From Bacillota bacterium (lineage in GTDB: Bacteria > Bacillota > Clostridia > Christensenellales > Aristaeellaceae), in the NCBI GenBank assembly GCA_023421395.1, contig JAEZTL010000021.1, positions 51,045 through 115,044 on the forward strand: DNA of 64,000 bases, in the 5' to 3' direction. Each line of letters begins with the position of its first letter. The stretch's first letter is position 1. The position numbers were made by a program, and so were the translations under genes. Positions 53,131 through 61,970 of the stretch are shown piece after piece. The notes below the pieces were generated by a model. It did not search any database. It had not been told where the DNA came from and was given only the letters and a program-made list of their open reading frames with translations.

Positions 53131-53823
53131 ATGGGAAGGTTTGCACGCGCTTTGGACGGCGTGGCGCTGGGCCTGATCGCGTATGCGGCGGCTTTTTTGT
53201 ACTTTGTTCAGTCGACCGGGAGCGGCATTGCGGCGGCGATTTTTTCCGCGCTGCCCGCCGCGCTCACTATTTGGGCTTATGGCCGCTGGACGAGCGCGAA
53301 AGGCAGCCGACGGGAACGCGCGCGTCGCGCGCGTATGATGGTGGACAACCTGGCGCTTCTGCCGGAGACAGAAGCCCGAGAGCAGGCGGAAAAGTATGCG
53401 GCCTTTTCCGGGAGGCTTTTGCAGCGCCATCCGAAGGGAAGACCGCTGGATGCGGACGAGGTGCTTACCCTCTGGCGCGGCGGCGAGGGCGAGACGATTG
53501 AGATCGCGACCACCGGACGGATTGAGGACGGCGCGTGGTCGGCCGCGGAAGGACTGACCGCGCCCCGGGTCGTGCTGCTTGATGCGGCGGCGCTGGCGCT
53601 GCGGTTTGAAAAGGTCGGCCTTCCGCTTCCGGAGCCGCCCCGCGTCAAGCGGAAGTTTCGCCTGCGCGTGCCCAGAAAAAGGGCCAAGCATTGCGCCATT
53701 TACGGGTGCGCAATGCTTGGCGTATACCTAATGACCGGTCTTTGGACCTATCTGGCCGCTTCGCTCATACTGTTGGCGCTGATGTCTCTTGCGCTTCGGC
53801 GGCCGGCTCCCCTTCGGAGCTGA
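53131..53823 (+). CDS. Conserved-looking membrane protein of unknown function
   Basis: A 230 aa protein not recognised. Two hydrophobic segments near the N-terminus (about residues 10-27 and 31-47) and two near the C-terminus (about 191-222) flank a cytosolic-looking middle. That middle is basic then globular (LLPETEAREQAEKYAAFSGRLLQRHP, LDADEVLTLWRGGEGETIEIATTGRIEDGAWSAAEGL). GGAGGTGG lies 7 bases before the ATG. The hairpin of membrane segments around a soluble core is the only structural clue. Its 3' end overlaps the clpC coding end by 59 bp, tail to tail. Confidence 0.7.
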   Translation: MGRFARALDGVALGLIAYAAAFLYFVQSTGSGIAAAIFSALPAALTIWAYGRWTSAKGSRRERARRARMMVDNLALLPETEAREQAEKYAAFSGRLLQRHPKGRPLDADEVLTLWRGGEGETIEIATTGRIEDGAWSAAEGLTAPRVVLLDAAALALRFEKVGLPLPEPPRVKRKFRLRVPRKRAKHCAIYGCAMLGVYLMTGLWTYLAASLILLALMSLALRRPAPLRS

Positions 53824-56236
53824 CGGGGGTGAATTTCAACTGTTCACCATCGGCGGATACCCGGACGCGCTCACCCATGTGGATGGTGCCACTCAGGAGT
53901 TCTTCGCTCAGCGAGTCCTCCACCATGCGCTGGATGGCCCGGCGCAGCGGTCTGGCGCCGTACTGCGGGTCGAAGCCTGACTTGGCCAGCAGCTTCACCG
54001 CACTCTCATCCACGTCCAGGACCACTCCGCGCTCCGCGAGGCGTCCAGACACCGCGGCCAGCATCAGCTTGGCGATGGAGAGTATATCGCTCTCCTCCAA
54101 CGGGTGGAATACGATGATCTCGTCGACCCGGTTCAAAAACTCCGGTCGGAAGATCTGCTTGAGCTCGCCCATCACGCTGTCTTTCATGGACTCGTAGGTC
54201 TTCTCCGCGTTGTCGGAGGAGCCGAAGCCCAGCGTGCGCTGTTTTTTGAGCGTGGACGCGCCGGCGTTGGAGGTCATGACGATGACGGTGTTCTTGAAGT
54301 CCACGATGCGCCCCTGCCCATCCGTCAGGCGGCCGTCCTCGAGGATCTGGAGCAGCACGTTGAATACATCCGGATGCGCCTTTTCGACCTCGTCGAACAG
54401 CAGCACCGAATATGGCTTGCGACGCACTTTCTCGGTCAGCTGACCGCCTTCCTCGTGGCCCACATAGCCCGGCGGAGAGCCGATCATGCGGGACACCGAG
54501 TGCTTCTCCATGTATTCGGACATGTCGATGCGGATCAATGAGTTGTCGTCGCCAAACAGCGCCTCGCCCAGCGCCTTGCAAAGCTCGGTCTTGCCGACAC
54601 CCGTCGGGCCCAGAAAGATGAACGAACCGATGGGTCGGCGCGGGTCCTTGAGGCCGGCGCGTGCCCTGCGCACCGCGCGGGCGACAGCCTTGGTGGCCTC
54701 GTCCTGGCCGATGACGCGGCGGTGCAGGATTTCCTCGAGGTTCAGAAGCCTGGTGCGCTCATCCTCGGTCATGCGGGTGACGGGAATGCCCGTCCACATG
54801 GACACGATGCCGGCGATCTCCTCCTCGCCTACCGTCTCGACCTTTTCATCCCTGCGCTGCTCCCAGGCCTTGCGGCGCTGGGCCATCTCGTTTTGCAGCT
54901 TCTTCTTTTCGTCGCGCAGCGTGGCCGCCTTTTCAAAATCCTCGTGGGCGACGGCCTCTTCGGTCTCCTTGTTGAGGGCCTCGAGGCGCGCCTCCTGCTC
55001 CTTCATATCCGGCGGCGCGGTAAAAGCCTTGATGCGCACGCGGGAAGCGGCCTCGTCCACCAGGTCGATGGCCTTGTCGGGCAGGAACCGGTCGGAAATG
55101 TAGCGGTCGGACAGCGTGACCGCGGCGCGGATCGCCTCGTCGGTGATGCGCACGCGATGATGCGCCTCGTAGCGGTCCCGAAGGCCCATCAGAATCTGGA
55201 CGGCCTCCTCCGCGCTGGGTTCGCCCACCGTCACCGGCTGGAAACGACGTTCAAGGGCGGCGTCTTTTTCAATATGCTTGTGGTACTCGTTCAGCGTCGT
55301 CGCGCCGATGCACTGCATCTCCCCGCGTGCCAGCAGGGGTTTCAGGATGTTGGCCGCGTCGATGGCGCCTTCGGCCGCGCCCGCGCCCACCAGCGTGTGA
55401 AGCTCGTCGATGAACAGGATGACGTTTCCGGCCTTTTTGATCTCCGCCATCGCGTTTTTCAGGCGCTCCTCAAACTCACCGCGGTACTTCGCGCCGGCCA
55501 GCATGCCCGCAAGATCCAGCGAGAGCACGCGCTTTCCGCGTAGAATCTCCGGGATATTGCCGGACATGATCAATTCCGCGAGCCCCTCCACGATGGCCGA
55601 CTTGCCTACGCCTGGCTCACCGATGAGCACGGGGTTGTTCTTCGTGCGCCTGGACAGGATCTGCACGATCCGCTCGATCTCCTTCGCGCGTCCAATCACC
55701 GGGTCCAGCTCGCCCGAAGCGGCCGCCTGGGTCAGGTCGCGGCAGAATTGATCCAGTACCGGCGTCTTTTCGCTCTTCACGCCCTGCGCGCCGCCCTGCT
55801 CGCCCGCCTTGATGGCGACCAGCAGTTCCTCCCGCGCCTTGTTCAGGTCCAGCCCCAGCTTCACCAGCACATGGGCGGCCACGCCTTCCCGCTCGTGCAT
55901 CAGCGCCAGCAGCAGGTGTTCGGTACCCACGTAGTTCTGTCCCAGATCCCGCGCCTCGCGGGCGCTCTGCTCCAGCACTTTCTTCGTGCGGGGTGTATAC
56001 GTCATGATTTTGTTTTCGGCGTTTTCGTCGCCCCGGCCAAGCAGGGTGACGATCTCCTGGCGCACGTCGTCAAGCCGCACGCCGCCCAGCACCGCGTCTG
56101 CGGCGCCGGGGTCGGCCAGCACGCCCAAGAGCAGATGCTCCGTGCCCACATAGCTGCGACCGAGGCCGGCCGCTTCTTTCTGGGCCGTCATCAGCGCGCG
56201 CTGCGCCCGTTCTGTAAATCTCGAAAAGAAAGCCAT
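53765..56236 (-). CDS. clpC: ATP-dependent Clp protease ATPase subunit ClpC
   Basis: An 823 aa Hsp100 unfoldase that feeds ClpP and, with McsB, degrades arginine-phosphorylated proteins. Two N-terminal Clp repeats ([31 protein letters not shown] and [40 protein letters not shown]) are followed by AAA-1 with [13 protein letters not shown], a UVR/M-type coiled-coil segment, and AAA-2 with [26 protein letters not shown] six bases before the ATG at 56236 sets the start. It is the last gene of the ctsR operon. Confidence 0.96.
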   Translation of the reverse strand: MAFFSRFTERAQRALMTAQKEAAGLGRSYVGTEHLLLGVLADPGAADAVLGGVRLDDVRQEIVTLLGRGDENAENKIMTYTPRTKKVLEQSAREARDLGQNYVGTEHLLLALMHEREGVAAHVLVKLGLDLNKAREELLVAIKAGEQGGAQGVKSEKTPVLDQFCRDLTQAAASGELDPVIGRAKEIERIVQILSRRTKNNPVLIGEPGVGKSAIVEGLAELIMSGNIPEILRGKRVLSLDLAGMLAGAKYRGEFEERLKNAMAEIKKAGNVILFIDELHTLVGAGAAEGAIDAANILKPLLARGEMQCIGATTLNEYHKHIEKDAALERRFQPVTVGEPSAEEAVQILMGLRDRYEAHHRVRITDEAIRAAVTLSDRYISDRFLPDKAIDLVDEAASRVRIKAFTAPPDMKEQEARLEALNKETEEAVAHEDFEKAATLRDEKKKLQNEMAQRRKAWEQRRDEKVETVGEEEIAGIVSMWTGIPVTRMTEDERTRLLNLEEILHRRVIGQDEATKAVARAVRRARAGLKDPRRPIGSFIFLGPTGVGKTELCKALGEALFGDDNSLIRIDMSEYMEKHSVSRMIGSPPGYVGHEEGGQLTEKVRRKPYSVLLFDEVEKAHPDVFNVLLQILEDGRLTDGQGRIVDFKNTVIVMTSNAGASTLKKQRTLGFGSSDNAEKTYESMKDSVMGELKQIFRPEFLNRVDEIIVFHPLEESDILSIAKLMLAAVSGRLAERGVVLDVDESAVKLLAKSGFDPQYGARPLRRAIQRMVEDSLSEELLSGTIHMGERVRVSADGEQLKFTPVSSEGEPAAEAQETSAPTV

Positions 56237-56253
56237 AGGTACCTCCAATATGG

Positions 56254-57261
56254 TCAGGATAAGTTCTTGATGCGCTCGCGCAGATGGTCGGCCCGGAGAA
56301 TATCGCGCTCGCGATCGTTCATTTCGTGTTGTGCGGCGATGTTCAGGGACGCGTTTTGCAGGTCCATCATCATACCGTCCACATCGGGAAGCTCCGCAGC
56401 TACCATCTCCATGCTGACGGCCATGCGAAGGTCGGAATAACGCTGCATGAACTCCACCGCGCCCATCATCCGGGCGTTGGCCATGAGGCCGATAGAGCGC
56501 ATCAGCCGGTCATACAGGCCCATTGCGTCCTGTTCCCGGAGTTGGCTTCGCACCGAACGCTCCTGGGCCGCAAGCTGCGCTGTGGCGGCCACCAACGTCT
56601 TGACGATGTCTTCTTCGGATCTGCCCAGCGTGACCTGGTTGGACAGCTGATACAGACATCCCCTGGCGTCGCTGCCCTCTCCGTATAGGCCCCGGACCGT
56701 CAGGCCCAGCTTCGAAACCGCCTGAATCACCGCGCTGATCCGGTTGGTGATGGTCAGCGCCGGCAGGTGCAGCATTGCGGAGGCCCGCATGCCGGTGCCG
56801 GTGTTGGTCGGGCAGCTGGTCAGATAGCCGAACTGCGGGTCGAAGGCGTATTTTCCGGCGGCGGACAGCACGTCGTCCGCCTCGAAGGCGAGGCGGGCGG
56901 CCTCCTCCGGCTGCAGCCCCGGCAGCAGCGCCTGAATGCGGAGATGGTCTTCCTCGTTGACCATGACGCTGACGCATTGATCTTCCCGGATCAGCGCCGC
57001 CGATATTTCGGGGAACTTCAGAAGGTCGTAGCTGATCAGGTGATGCTCCACCATTTGGGATCGGGCGTCGCCGCTCAGATCCTTCATCAAGCGGCACTCG
57101 TAGACGCCGATCTTGCCGCACTCGACGGCCTGGCGCGCGCGCCGAACGGTCTCCTCCGCCCATTCCCGGGTCATGGTGGCGGTAAAGGGTATGTCCTCAT
57201 AATTTCTGGCGAGGCGGACACGGCAGGACAATACCACGTCCAACTCCGGCGACTTGTCCAT
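56254..57261 (-). CDS. mcsB: Protein-arginine kinase McsB
   Basis: A 335 aa phosphagen-kinase-fold enzyme that phosphorylates arginines of damaged proteins, marking them for ClpCP. Visible signatures are LSCRVRLARNYEDIPF, NEEDHLRIQALLPG and LTSCPTNTGTGMRASAMLHLP, the last with the conserved Cys and nucleotide loop. Its first codons overlap nothing; the mcsA stop is 4 bp upstream. AGGAGGGG precedes the ATG at 57261. Confidence 0.95.
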   Translation of the reverse strand: MDKSPELDVVLSCRVRLARNYEDIPFTATMTREWAEETVRRARQAVECGKIGVYECRLMKDLSGDARSQMVEHHLISYDLLKFPEISAALIREDQCVSVMVNEEDHLRIQALLPGLQPEEAARLAFEADDVLSAAGKYAFDPQFGYLTSCPTNTGTGMRASAMLHLPALTITNRISAVIQAVSKLGLTVRGLYGEGSDARGCLYQLSNQVTLGRSEEDIVKTLVAATAQLAAQERSVRSQLREQDAMGLYDRLMRSIGLMANARMMGAVEFMQRYSDLRMAVSMEMVAAELPDVDGMMMDLQNASLNIAAQHEMNDRERDILRADHLRERIKNLS

Positions 57262-57265
57262 GCGT

Positions 57266-57790
57266 TCACCCCTCCTTCGCCGCGGTCTGGGACTCAAGCT
57301 GCGCGTTCATCGCGCGAATCTGATCCCGGAGGCCCGCGGCCTTTTCGTATTCCTCCGTTTCAATCGCCTGAGCGAGCTGCTGCTTCATGCGGTCAAGCGT
57401 CAGCTTCAGCGGCACGTCGCTGGGCAGCGAACCGGGTACGCGTCCGGTATGGCGCGTCTGCCCGTGGATGCCCTTGAGCAGCGTCTCGAGCGGCTCGCGG
57501 AAGGATTGGTAGCAATCCGAACAGCCCAGAAGCCCGCTCTTGACAAAACCCGCGTAGGTCGTATGGCAGCGGCCGCAGGTAATCTCCGGCAACGGCTCGG
57601 GCTTTTCCGCTTTCACCGCGTCGAGAAACCCGGACAAAAGGCCCGCGAACCCCCACAGCTCCAGCGTTGGGAACTGCTGCTTGATCTTTGCCATACAGGA
57701 GGCGCAGAGGTTCTTTTCTACTTTTTCACCGTTCACAATGGTCGTCAAACGGATGGTGGCATCCCTTTCGTTGCAATCCTCACACATCAT
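57266..57790 (-). CDS. mcsA: McsA, zinc-binding activator of McsB
   Basis: A 174 aa protein with four CxxC pairs (CEDC, CASC, CGRC, CSDC) that form the zinc-binding N-terminal part, and a C-terminal UVR-like helical hairpin (LTLDRMKQQLAQAIETEEYEKAAGLRDQIRAMNAQLE). It activates McsB and tunes CtsR inactivation. Its start overlaps the ctsR end by 11 bp. GGAGGCGAG precedes the ATG. Confidence 0.95.
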   Translation of the reverse strand: MMCEDCNERDATIRLTTIVNGEKVEKNLCASCMAKIKQQFPTLELWGFAGLLSGFLDAVKAEKPEPLPEITCGRCHTTYAGFVKSGLLGCSDCYQSFREPLETLLKGIHGQTRHTGRVPGSLPSDVPLKLTLDRMKQQLAQAIETEEYEKAAGLRDQIRAMNAQLESQTAAKEG

Positions 57791-58262
57791 GGCTTCTCGC
57801 CTCCTCCAGGTTTCGGAAAACTCTAACCAGCATGTTGCGCAGCACCGCCGCGCGCAATACGTCTTTTGCGCTGACGGGCAGCATCAGCGCGTTTCGCTCC
57901 ACCGCCGCGCGCAGGAGCATCGCCTCGTTGCGGGTCACCATTTGGCGCTCAAACAGCTGTTCGATGATCGCCAGCGAGGCCTCCTCCGTGATGGAATTGC
58001 CCACTCTTTCAAGCAGAAGATTGAGAAGGCTCTGATCGCTCCGCGCCTTCATCCGGACGATGCGCACGTAGCCACCGCCGCCGCGCCTGCTCTCGATGAT
58101 GTAGCCGTGGTCGACTGAAAAGCGGGTCGCCAGCACATAATTGATCTGCGACGGCGCGCAGCCGAAGTGCTGGGCCAGTTCGTTGCGGCGCAGGTCGATC
58201 TGCGCGTCCTCCTCCATCAATTCTTTGATAAACCGCTCTATGTTATCGCTCAATTGAGCCAT
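57780..58262 (-). CDS. ctsR: Class III heat-shock repressor CtsR
   Basis: A 160 aa repressor of clp genes. The N-terminal winged helix (residues 1-75) has RRNELAQHFGCAPSQINYVLATRFSVDHGYIIESRRGGGGYVRIVR, in which the Gly-rich wing is the heat-sensing loop. The C-terminal dimer domain follows. It is the first gene of the operon ctsR-mcsA-mcsB-clpC and has its operator immediately upstream. Confidence 0.96.
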   Translation of the reverse strand: MAQLSDNIERFIKELMEEDAQIDLRRNELAQHFGCAPSQINYVLATRFSVDHGYIIESRRGGGGYVRIVRMKARSDQSLLNLLLERVGNSITEEASLAIIEQLFERQMVTRNEAMLLRAAVERNALMLPVSAKDVLRAAVLRNMLVRVFRNLEEARSHDV

Positions 58263-58277
58263 AGATATCCCTCACTA

Positions 58278-58324
58278 TCTGACCATCTTTGACTATATTA
58301 TAACCGATCTGACGGGAAAAGCAA
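58278..58324 (-). promoter_or_regulatory. CtsR operator and sigma-A promoter of the ctsR operon
   Basis: Minus strand: TTGCTT (58319-58324), 16 bp, TATAAT (58297-58302). Immediately downstream AGTCAAA-GAT-GGTCAGA (58278-58294) matches the CtsR heptad direct repeat RGTCAAA-NAN-RGTCAAA with one mismatch, so CtsR binding would block the start region. Confidence 0.9.
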
Positions 58325-58429
58325 GGGCTTGCGTCAATATTAACACGGCGATGGTTGTGGCAATGATTGCCGGGCTGCATCGCAGCAGACGGCAATCCTC
58401 CGTGCGCCCTTTATTATATGCGGACGCGC

Positions 58430-58455
58430 AAAAGAAGCGGCCCACGGGCCGCTTC
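58430..58455 (-). terminator. Terminator upstream of the ctsR promoter
   Basis: A perfect 10 bp stem GAAGCGGCCC / GGGCCGCTTC with a two-base centre is followed on the minus strand by TTTT. It ends whatever is transcribed from the DUF554 side before the ctsR promoter. Confidence 0.75.
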
Positions 58456-58622
58456 ACAGAGCATCACAAAGTTCCCGCGAGGCTGGGATCATTCGCGGCA
58501 GCGTCCACGTGAAGACAGAATAACGCAACCAGGTCGCAACGTGGTGGCGCTATCCATGCCTTTCACCAGGGCGCCGCCCGGATATTCCGGAGAATTACAG
58601 GCGAGCGAAGGTCCCCTTACGC
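58456..58622. other. Unassigned structured intergenic region
   Basis: About 167 bp without a credible gene. GGGATC-A-TTCGC (58485-58496) pairs with GCGAAGGTCCC (58605-58615), enclosing GGTGGCGC / GCGCCGCC (58543-58550 with 58571-58578) and CCGGA-TAT-TCCGG (58578-58590). Two pairs are G-T on the plus strand and would be mismatches on the minus strand. The T-tract terminator, however, lies on the minus side. No known RNA family (6S, SRP, tmRNA, RNase P, riboswitch) was recognised. The stretch 58326-58429 shows nothing further. Confidence 0.45.
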
Positions 58623-59336
58623 TCAACCTCCAGCGAACAACCCGGAGAAAAGCTGATACAGCGGCAGGTAGGCGATCGGCAAAAAGATGGCCGGCAACAG
58701 GTTGGCCACCCGAACACGGGTCTTTGTGGCTTCCAGCATGTTCAGCGCCAGCGCGATGATCAAAAGACCGCCCACCGCGCTCATCTCGTTGATGACCGCG
58801 TCGGAAAGGATCGGTCCCACCACGTTGGCTGCCAACGCAATGCCGCCCTGATACACCGTCAGCGGTACCAGCGACAGGATGACCCCAGGCCCCATCGCGG
58901 AGGCAAAGATCACCGACGAAACGCCGTCCAGCGCGGACTTGGCCAGAAGCGTCGAGCCGTCGCCCGCGAGGCCCGCCTGCAGCGAGCCGACCACCGCCAT
59001 CGCGCCCACGCAGTAGAGGAGCGTCGCCGTCACAAAACCCTCGGAAAAACGGCTGTCCCCTGCTCCCGCGAACTTCTTCTGCGCCAGATCGCCGATGCGA
59101 TCCAACCGCTGCTCAATTTTCAGTGCCTCGCCGATGAGCGCGCCCAGCACGATGGAGACGATGACGCACATCATGTCGTTCGTCTTGACCGCATTCTGAA
59201 TTCCGATCAGGAGCACGCAAAGCGCCAACCCTTGGCTGACGATGTTGCGAAACCTTGTGGAGATGCCGCCCCGGAGTACGAGGCCGATGAGGCCGCCGAC
59301 GAGAATCGCGGCGGCGTTAACCCAAACGCCGTACAT
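58623..59336 (-). CDS. DUF554 family membrane protein (YqgA/YdfK-like)
   Basis: A 237 aa, about seven-helix membrane protein. The start MYGVWVNAAAILVGGLIGLVLRGGI and the later FVTATLLYCVGAMAVVGSLQAGLAGD and LLAKSALDGVSSVIFASAMGPGVILSL are DUF554 hallmarks. It is probably a transporter, but no substrate is known. It has no strong ribosome site. The gene ends next to the structured region and terminator before ctsR. Confidence 0.88.
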   Translation of the reverse strand: MYGVWVNAAAILVGGLIGLVLRGGISTRFRNIVSQGLALCVLLIGIQNAVKTNDMMCVIVSIVLGALIGEALKIEQRLDRIGDLAQKKFAGAGDSRFSEGFVTATLLYCVGAMAVVGSLQAGLAGDGSTLLAKSALDGVSSVIFASAMGPGVILSLVPLTVYQGGIALAANVVGPILSDAVINEMSAVGGLLIIALALNMLEATKTRVRVANLLPAIFLPIAYLPLYQLFSGLFAGG

Positions 59337-59358
59337 ATCGGAAATCTTCGCCTTCCGT

Positions 59359-59392
59359 AAAAGAGCAGCGCAACCATTCGGCTGCGCTGCTC
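59359..59392 (-). terminator. Terminator after the zinc-ribbon gene
   Basis: Minus strand: a perfect 10 bp stem GAGCAGCGCA / TGCGCTGCTC with a 10 nt loop, followed by TTTT. Confidence 0.85.
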
Positions 59393-59409
59393 CGCATGTC
59401 GTTTAAGGA

Positions 59410-59706
59410 TTAATAACGGCTCTGGCGCTGCTGCTCGAAGCAATCGCGGCAGTAGACCGGACGATCGCCGCGCGGCTGGAACGGCACCTGGGTCGGACGG
59501 CCGCAGCCATCGCACACCACATCGTACATCGGACGATCGCCGCCACGCGCGCCGCCACCGTTCGACTGACGGCGGTTGGCACGGCAAGCGGGGCAACGGC
59601 CAGGCTCGTTCTGGAAGCCTTTGTCAGCGTAGAACTGCTGTTCAGAAGCGGTGAAAACGAACTCCGCGCCGCACTCACGGCAAGTCAAGGTTTTGTCCTG
59701 GAACAT
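59410..59706 (-). CDS. Small zinc-ribbon protein
   Basis: A 98 aa protein with four CxxC pairs: CREC and CPAC in the first half, CDGC and CRDC in the second, separated by a Gly/Arg-rich linker (NGGGARGGDRP). The first half (LTCRECGAEFVFTASEQQFYADKGFQNEPGRCPACRANRR) is the probable zinc-ribbon domain common in Firmicutes small proteins, and the second half resembles CxxC zinc-ribbon domains. RNA binding is plausible given the RGG-like linker but not shown. TTAGGAGGG precedes the ATG. It has its own promoter, a 115 nt leader and a terminator, so it is monocistronic. Confidence 0.85.
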   Translation of the reverse strand: MFQDKTLTCRECGAEFVFTASEQQFYADKGFQNEPGRCPACRANRRQSNGGGARGGDRPMYDVVCDGCGRPTQVPFQPRGDRPVYCRDCFEQQRQSRY

Positions 59707-59822
59707 GAAAGAACCCTCCTAAATTTTGCCCTTCGATGACCTTCCCTGATTCTCCGAGTCCTGTCATCGGCAGAGCACCACCGGAGGGATACGGGACTGA
59801 CAAGGTATTCATTCTGGGCTAA
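59707..59822 (-). promoter_or_regulatory. Structured 5' leader of the zinc-ribbon gene
   Basis: The roughly 115 nt leader contains, on the minus strand, TGCC-GATGAC ... GTCATC-gaa-GGGCA, a two-part stem enclosing about 22 nt, just before the ribosome site. Alternative AGTCC / GGACT pairing is possible. No known riboswitch class was recognised. Confidence 0.45.
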
Positions 59823-59827
59823 TATGT

Positions 59828-59856
59828 ATTATAGCACAGCGGCGAGCATAAAGCAA
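59828..59856 (-). promoter_or_regulatory. Sigma-A promoter of the zinc-ribbon gene
   Basis: Minus strand: TTGCTT (59851-59856), 17 bp, TATAAT (59828-59833). Confidence 0.8.
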
Positions 59857-59872
59857 GACCCGCAATAAAATT

Positions 59873-61012
59873 TTATTCGGGTTTTTGCCCATTTTCCGCC
59901 TTTTTCTCCGCCTTGTGGGCGTGAAAATGGCGCTGAGCCGCCGGTGCGCCCTTGGGTGCGTCGCCTGGATTTTTTTCTTCGGACAGCTTGTCAAAGTACT
60001 GGTCGGTGTTCATCTGTTTAGGGCCTTTGGGGTGCAGGATGCGGCGGCGGGGCTTTTCCTTCTTTTCAGCCTCAGCCTCCTCTTCCTTTTCCTTGGGAGC
60101 GTCCTTGCCCCGACCGCGATTTTTCTGCGCGCGGGCGTCCTGACGGGCTGCGATTTCATCCGCGGTCAGCTGCACGGGCTGCCCGGGGGCGTGTTGAACC
60201 ATGTGAACAGGCTTTTGCACCTGCTCCAGCGGGTACTCGCGCATCTCGAAGCCTTCGTCGGTTCGCATGCGCACGCGAACCTTTTCGCGGATGACGTTGA
60301 TCTCGCTGATAACGCCCACGCCGTCGGGGGTAAGACACTCGCGCCCCACCTTAGGCAGCTTCTTGAGCGTGGATTCGTAGTAGTCCTGTTCATATTTGAG
60401 GCAGCACATGAGCCGGCCGCACTGGCCGGAAATCTTCGTCGGATTCAGCGACAGGTTCTGCTCCTTGGCCATCTTGATCGAAACCGGCTGGAAATCGCCC
60501 AGGAAGGTGCCACAGCAGATGGGCCTGCCGCAGGAACCCAGGCCGCCCAGCATCTTGGCCTCGTCGCGCACGCCGATCTGCCGGAGCTCGATGCGCATCT
60601 TGAACACGCCCGCAAGATCCTTGACCAGTTCGCGGAAGTCCACCCGCCCGTTGGCGGTGAAGTAAAAGATGATTTTGTTGCCCTCGAACGTGTACTCCAC
60701 GTCGACCAGCTTCATCTCGAGCTTGTAGTGGGCGACGCGCTCCTGACAGATGCGCAGCGCCTCCTTTTCCTTCAGCGCGTTGGCTTCGGTACGGCGGATG
60801 TCCTCTTCCACCGCCATGCGCAGCACCATTTTCAGGGGAGCGACAATCTGGTTGTCGTCCACTTCCCGGGCGCCGGTCACCACCTCGCCCAGTTCCACGC
60901 CGCGGGAGGTTTCCACCACCGCATAGTCGCCGGGATTGGGCCACACCTCGCCGGGATCAAAATAATATACCTTGCCCGCTTTCTTGAAGCGGATTCCGAT
61001 CACTGTTGCCAT
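59873..61012 (-). CDS. ricT: RicT (YaaT), PSP1-domain protein
   Basis: 379 aa. The PSP1 core starts TVIGIRFKKAGKVYYFDPGE and carries conserved cysteines in LGSCGRPICCGTF and SGQCGRLMCCLKYE (about residues 155-215), ligands of the Ric-complex Fe-S clusters in B. subtilis. RicT works with RicA and RicF to promote RNase Y-dependent mRNA processing. After about residue 270 there is a long charged tail (KEKEEEAEAEKKEKPRRR), probably disordered. The gene overlaps the start of holB's end by 13 bp, matching the B. subtilis darA-holB-ricT order. GAGAGGATCG precedes the ATG. Confidence 0.94.
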   Translation of the reverse strand: MATVIGIRFKKAGKVYYFDPGEVWPNPGDYAVVETSRGVELGEVVTGAREVDDNQIVAPLKMVLRMAVEEDIRRTEANALKEKEALRICQERVAHYKLEMKLVDVEYTFEGNKIIFYFTANGRVDFRELVKDLAGVFKMRIELRQIGVRDEAKMLGGLGSCGRPICCGTFLGDFQPVSIKMAKEQNLSLNPTKISGQCGRLMCCLKYEQDYYESTLKKLPKVGRECLTPDGVGVISEINVIREKVRVRMRTDEGFEMREYPLEQVQKPVHMVQHAPGQPVQLTADEIAARQDARAQKNRGRGKDAPKEKEEEAEAEKKEKPRRRILHPKGPKQMNTDQYFDKLSEEKNPGDAPKGAPAAQRHFHAHKAEKKAENGQKPE

Positions 61013-61965
61013 GGTATCGATCCTCTCAGGCCGTCAAAATACATCATTTCCAGTACAGTCTGCCACGAAACGTTCGCGTTTAGTTTCTGCCGGGCTTTTA
61101 AAACGCCCACAAGAAGCGCCTCGCCGTCGAGTGCAAGATCCTTCGGGTCGAATTCCCGCTGCTCCGGTTCCAGGGCGTTCTCCACGCGGATCATGTCCCT
61201 GGCCAGGGATTCCAGAATCTCCAGCGTTTGCGACGCGCCCTCCTTGTCCTGGGCCAGCTTGGCGGCGGCCTCCGCCACCATCCAAGGCGCCTTCAGCGCC
61301 TTTAGGGACTGAATCACACGGTCGCGCGCCGCCCAGTAGCCCTCGTCCTGAAGCTGCTCCAGCGCGCGTCCGATGGAGCCGCCGGAAGCCGCCGCGGCGA
61401 GCCGTGCCCTGACTTCCGGCGCGCCTCCGGCAATGAGCGCCCGCTCCGCCTGAACGGCCGAGACCGGGCGAAAGCGCGCGTGCCTGCAACGGGAGACGAT
61501 GGTGGGCAGCATCTGGGAAGGTGACGTCGTCAAAAGAAAAAACACCGCGCCGCCCGGCGGCGTTTCGAGCGTCTTTAAAAGCGCATTCTGCGCCTGGGTG
61601 GTCAGTTTTTCGGCATCGTCAATCACGACGGTGTGGCGACCACCTTCAAAGGGTTTGACCGAAACGCGGCGAATCAGTTCCCGAATCTCGTCCACGCCGA
61701 TGGAGCGCCCGGAAGCGCCGACGGCGACGTGGTCCGGATAAGTGCCGGCCAGCATACGGCGGCAGGGCGGGCATTGACCGCAGGGTTTTGGGCCGCCCGC
61801 GCAATGAACCGCTCGGGCGCATATTTCCGCCGCGCTGCGCTTCCCCGTCCCGGCGGGGCCGGAAAAGAGATAGGCGTGAACAAACCGGTTCTCGTTGAAT
61901 TCGGTACTCAGTTGGCCGACCAGATCGTCAAGGCCGACAAATTGTTCGAAGGTCATCATACCCAT
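61000..61965 (-). CDS. holB: DNA polymerase III delta-prime subunit
   Basis: A 321 aa clamp-loader subunit of the AAA+ fold. FSGPAGTGKRSAAEICARAVHC is the P-loop region, CGQCPPC with the preceding Cys the zinc module, and VVIDDAEKLTTQAQNALLKTLETPP and LLTTSPSQMLPTIVSRCRHARF the sensor/SRC motifs. It loads the sliding clamp. The ATG at 61965 lies 5 bp after the darA stop without a strong ribosome site, so coupling is likely; a second ATG is three codons downstream. Confidence 0.94.
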   Translation of the reverse strand: MGMMTFEQFVGLDDLVGQLSTEFNENRFVHAYLFSGPAGTGKRSAAEICARAVHCAGGPKPCGQCPPCRRMLAGTYPDHVAVGASGRSIGVDEIRELIRRVSVKPFEGGRHTVVIDDAEKLTTQAQNALLKTLETPPGGAVFFLLTTSPSQMLPTIVSRCRHARFRPVSAVQAERALIAGGAPEVRARLAAAASGGSIGRALEQLQDEGYWAARDRVIQSLKALKAPWMVAEAAAKLAQDKEGASQTLEILESLARDMIRVENALEPEQREFDPKDLALDGEALLVGVLKARQKLNANVSWQTVLEMMYFDGLRGSIPWQQ

Positions 61966-61970
61966 TGCGG

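Noticed and set aside
58367..58759. Possible 130 aa plus-strand gene in the interval before DUF554
   Set aside because: It runs antisense into DUF554, starts inside an unrelated sequence and has an Arg/Pro-rich composition typical of a wrong frame.
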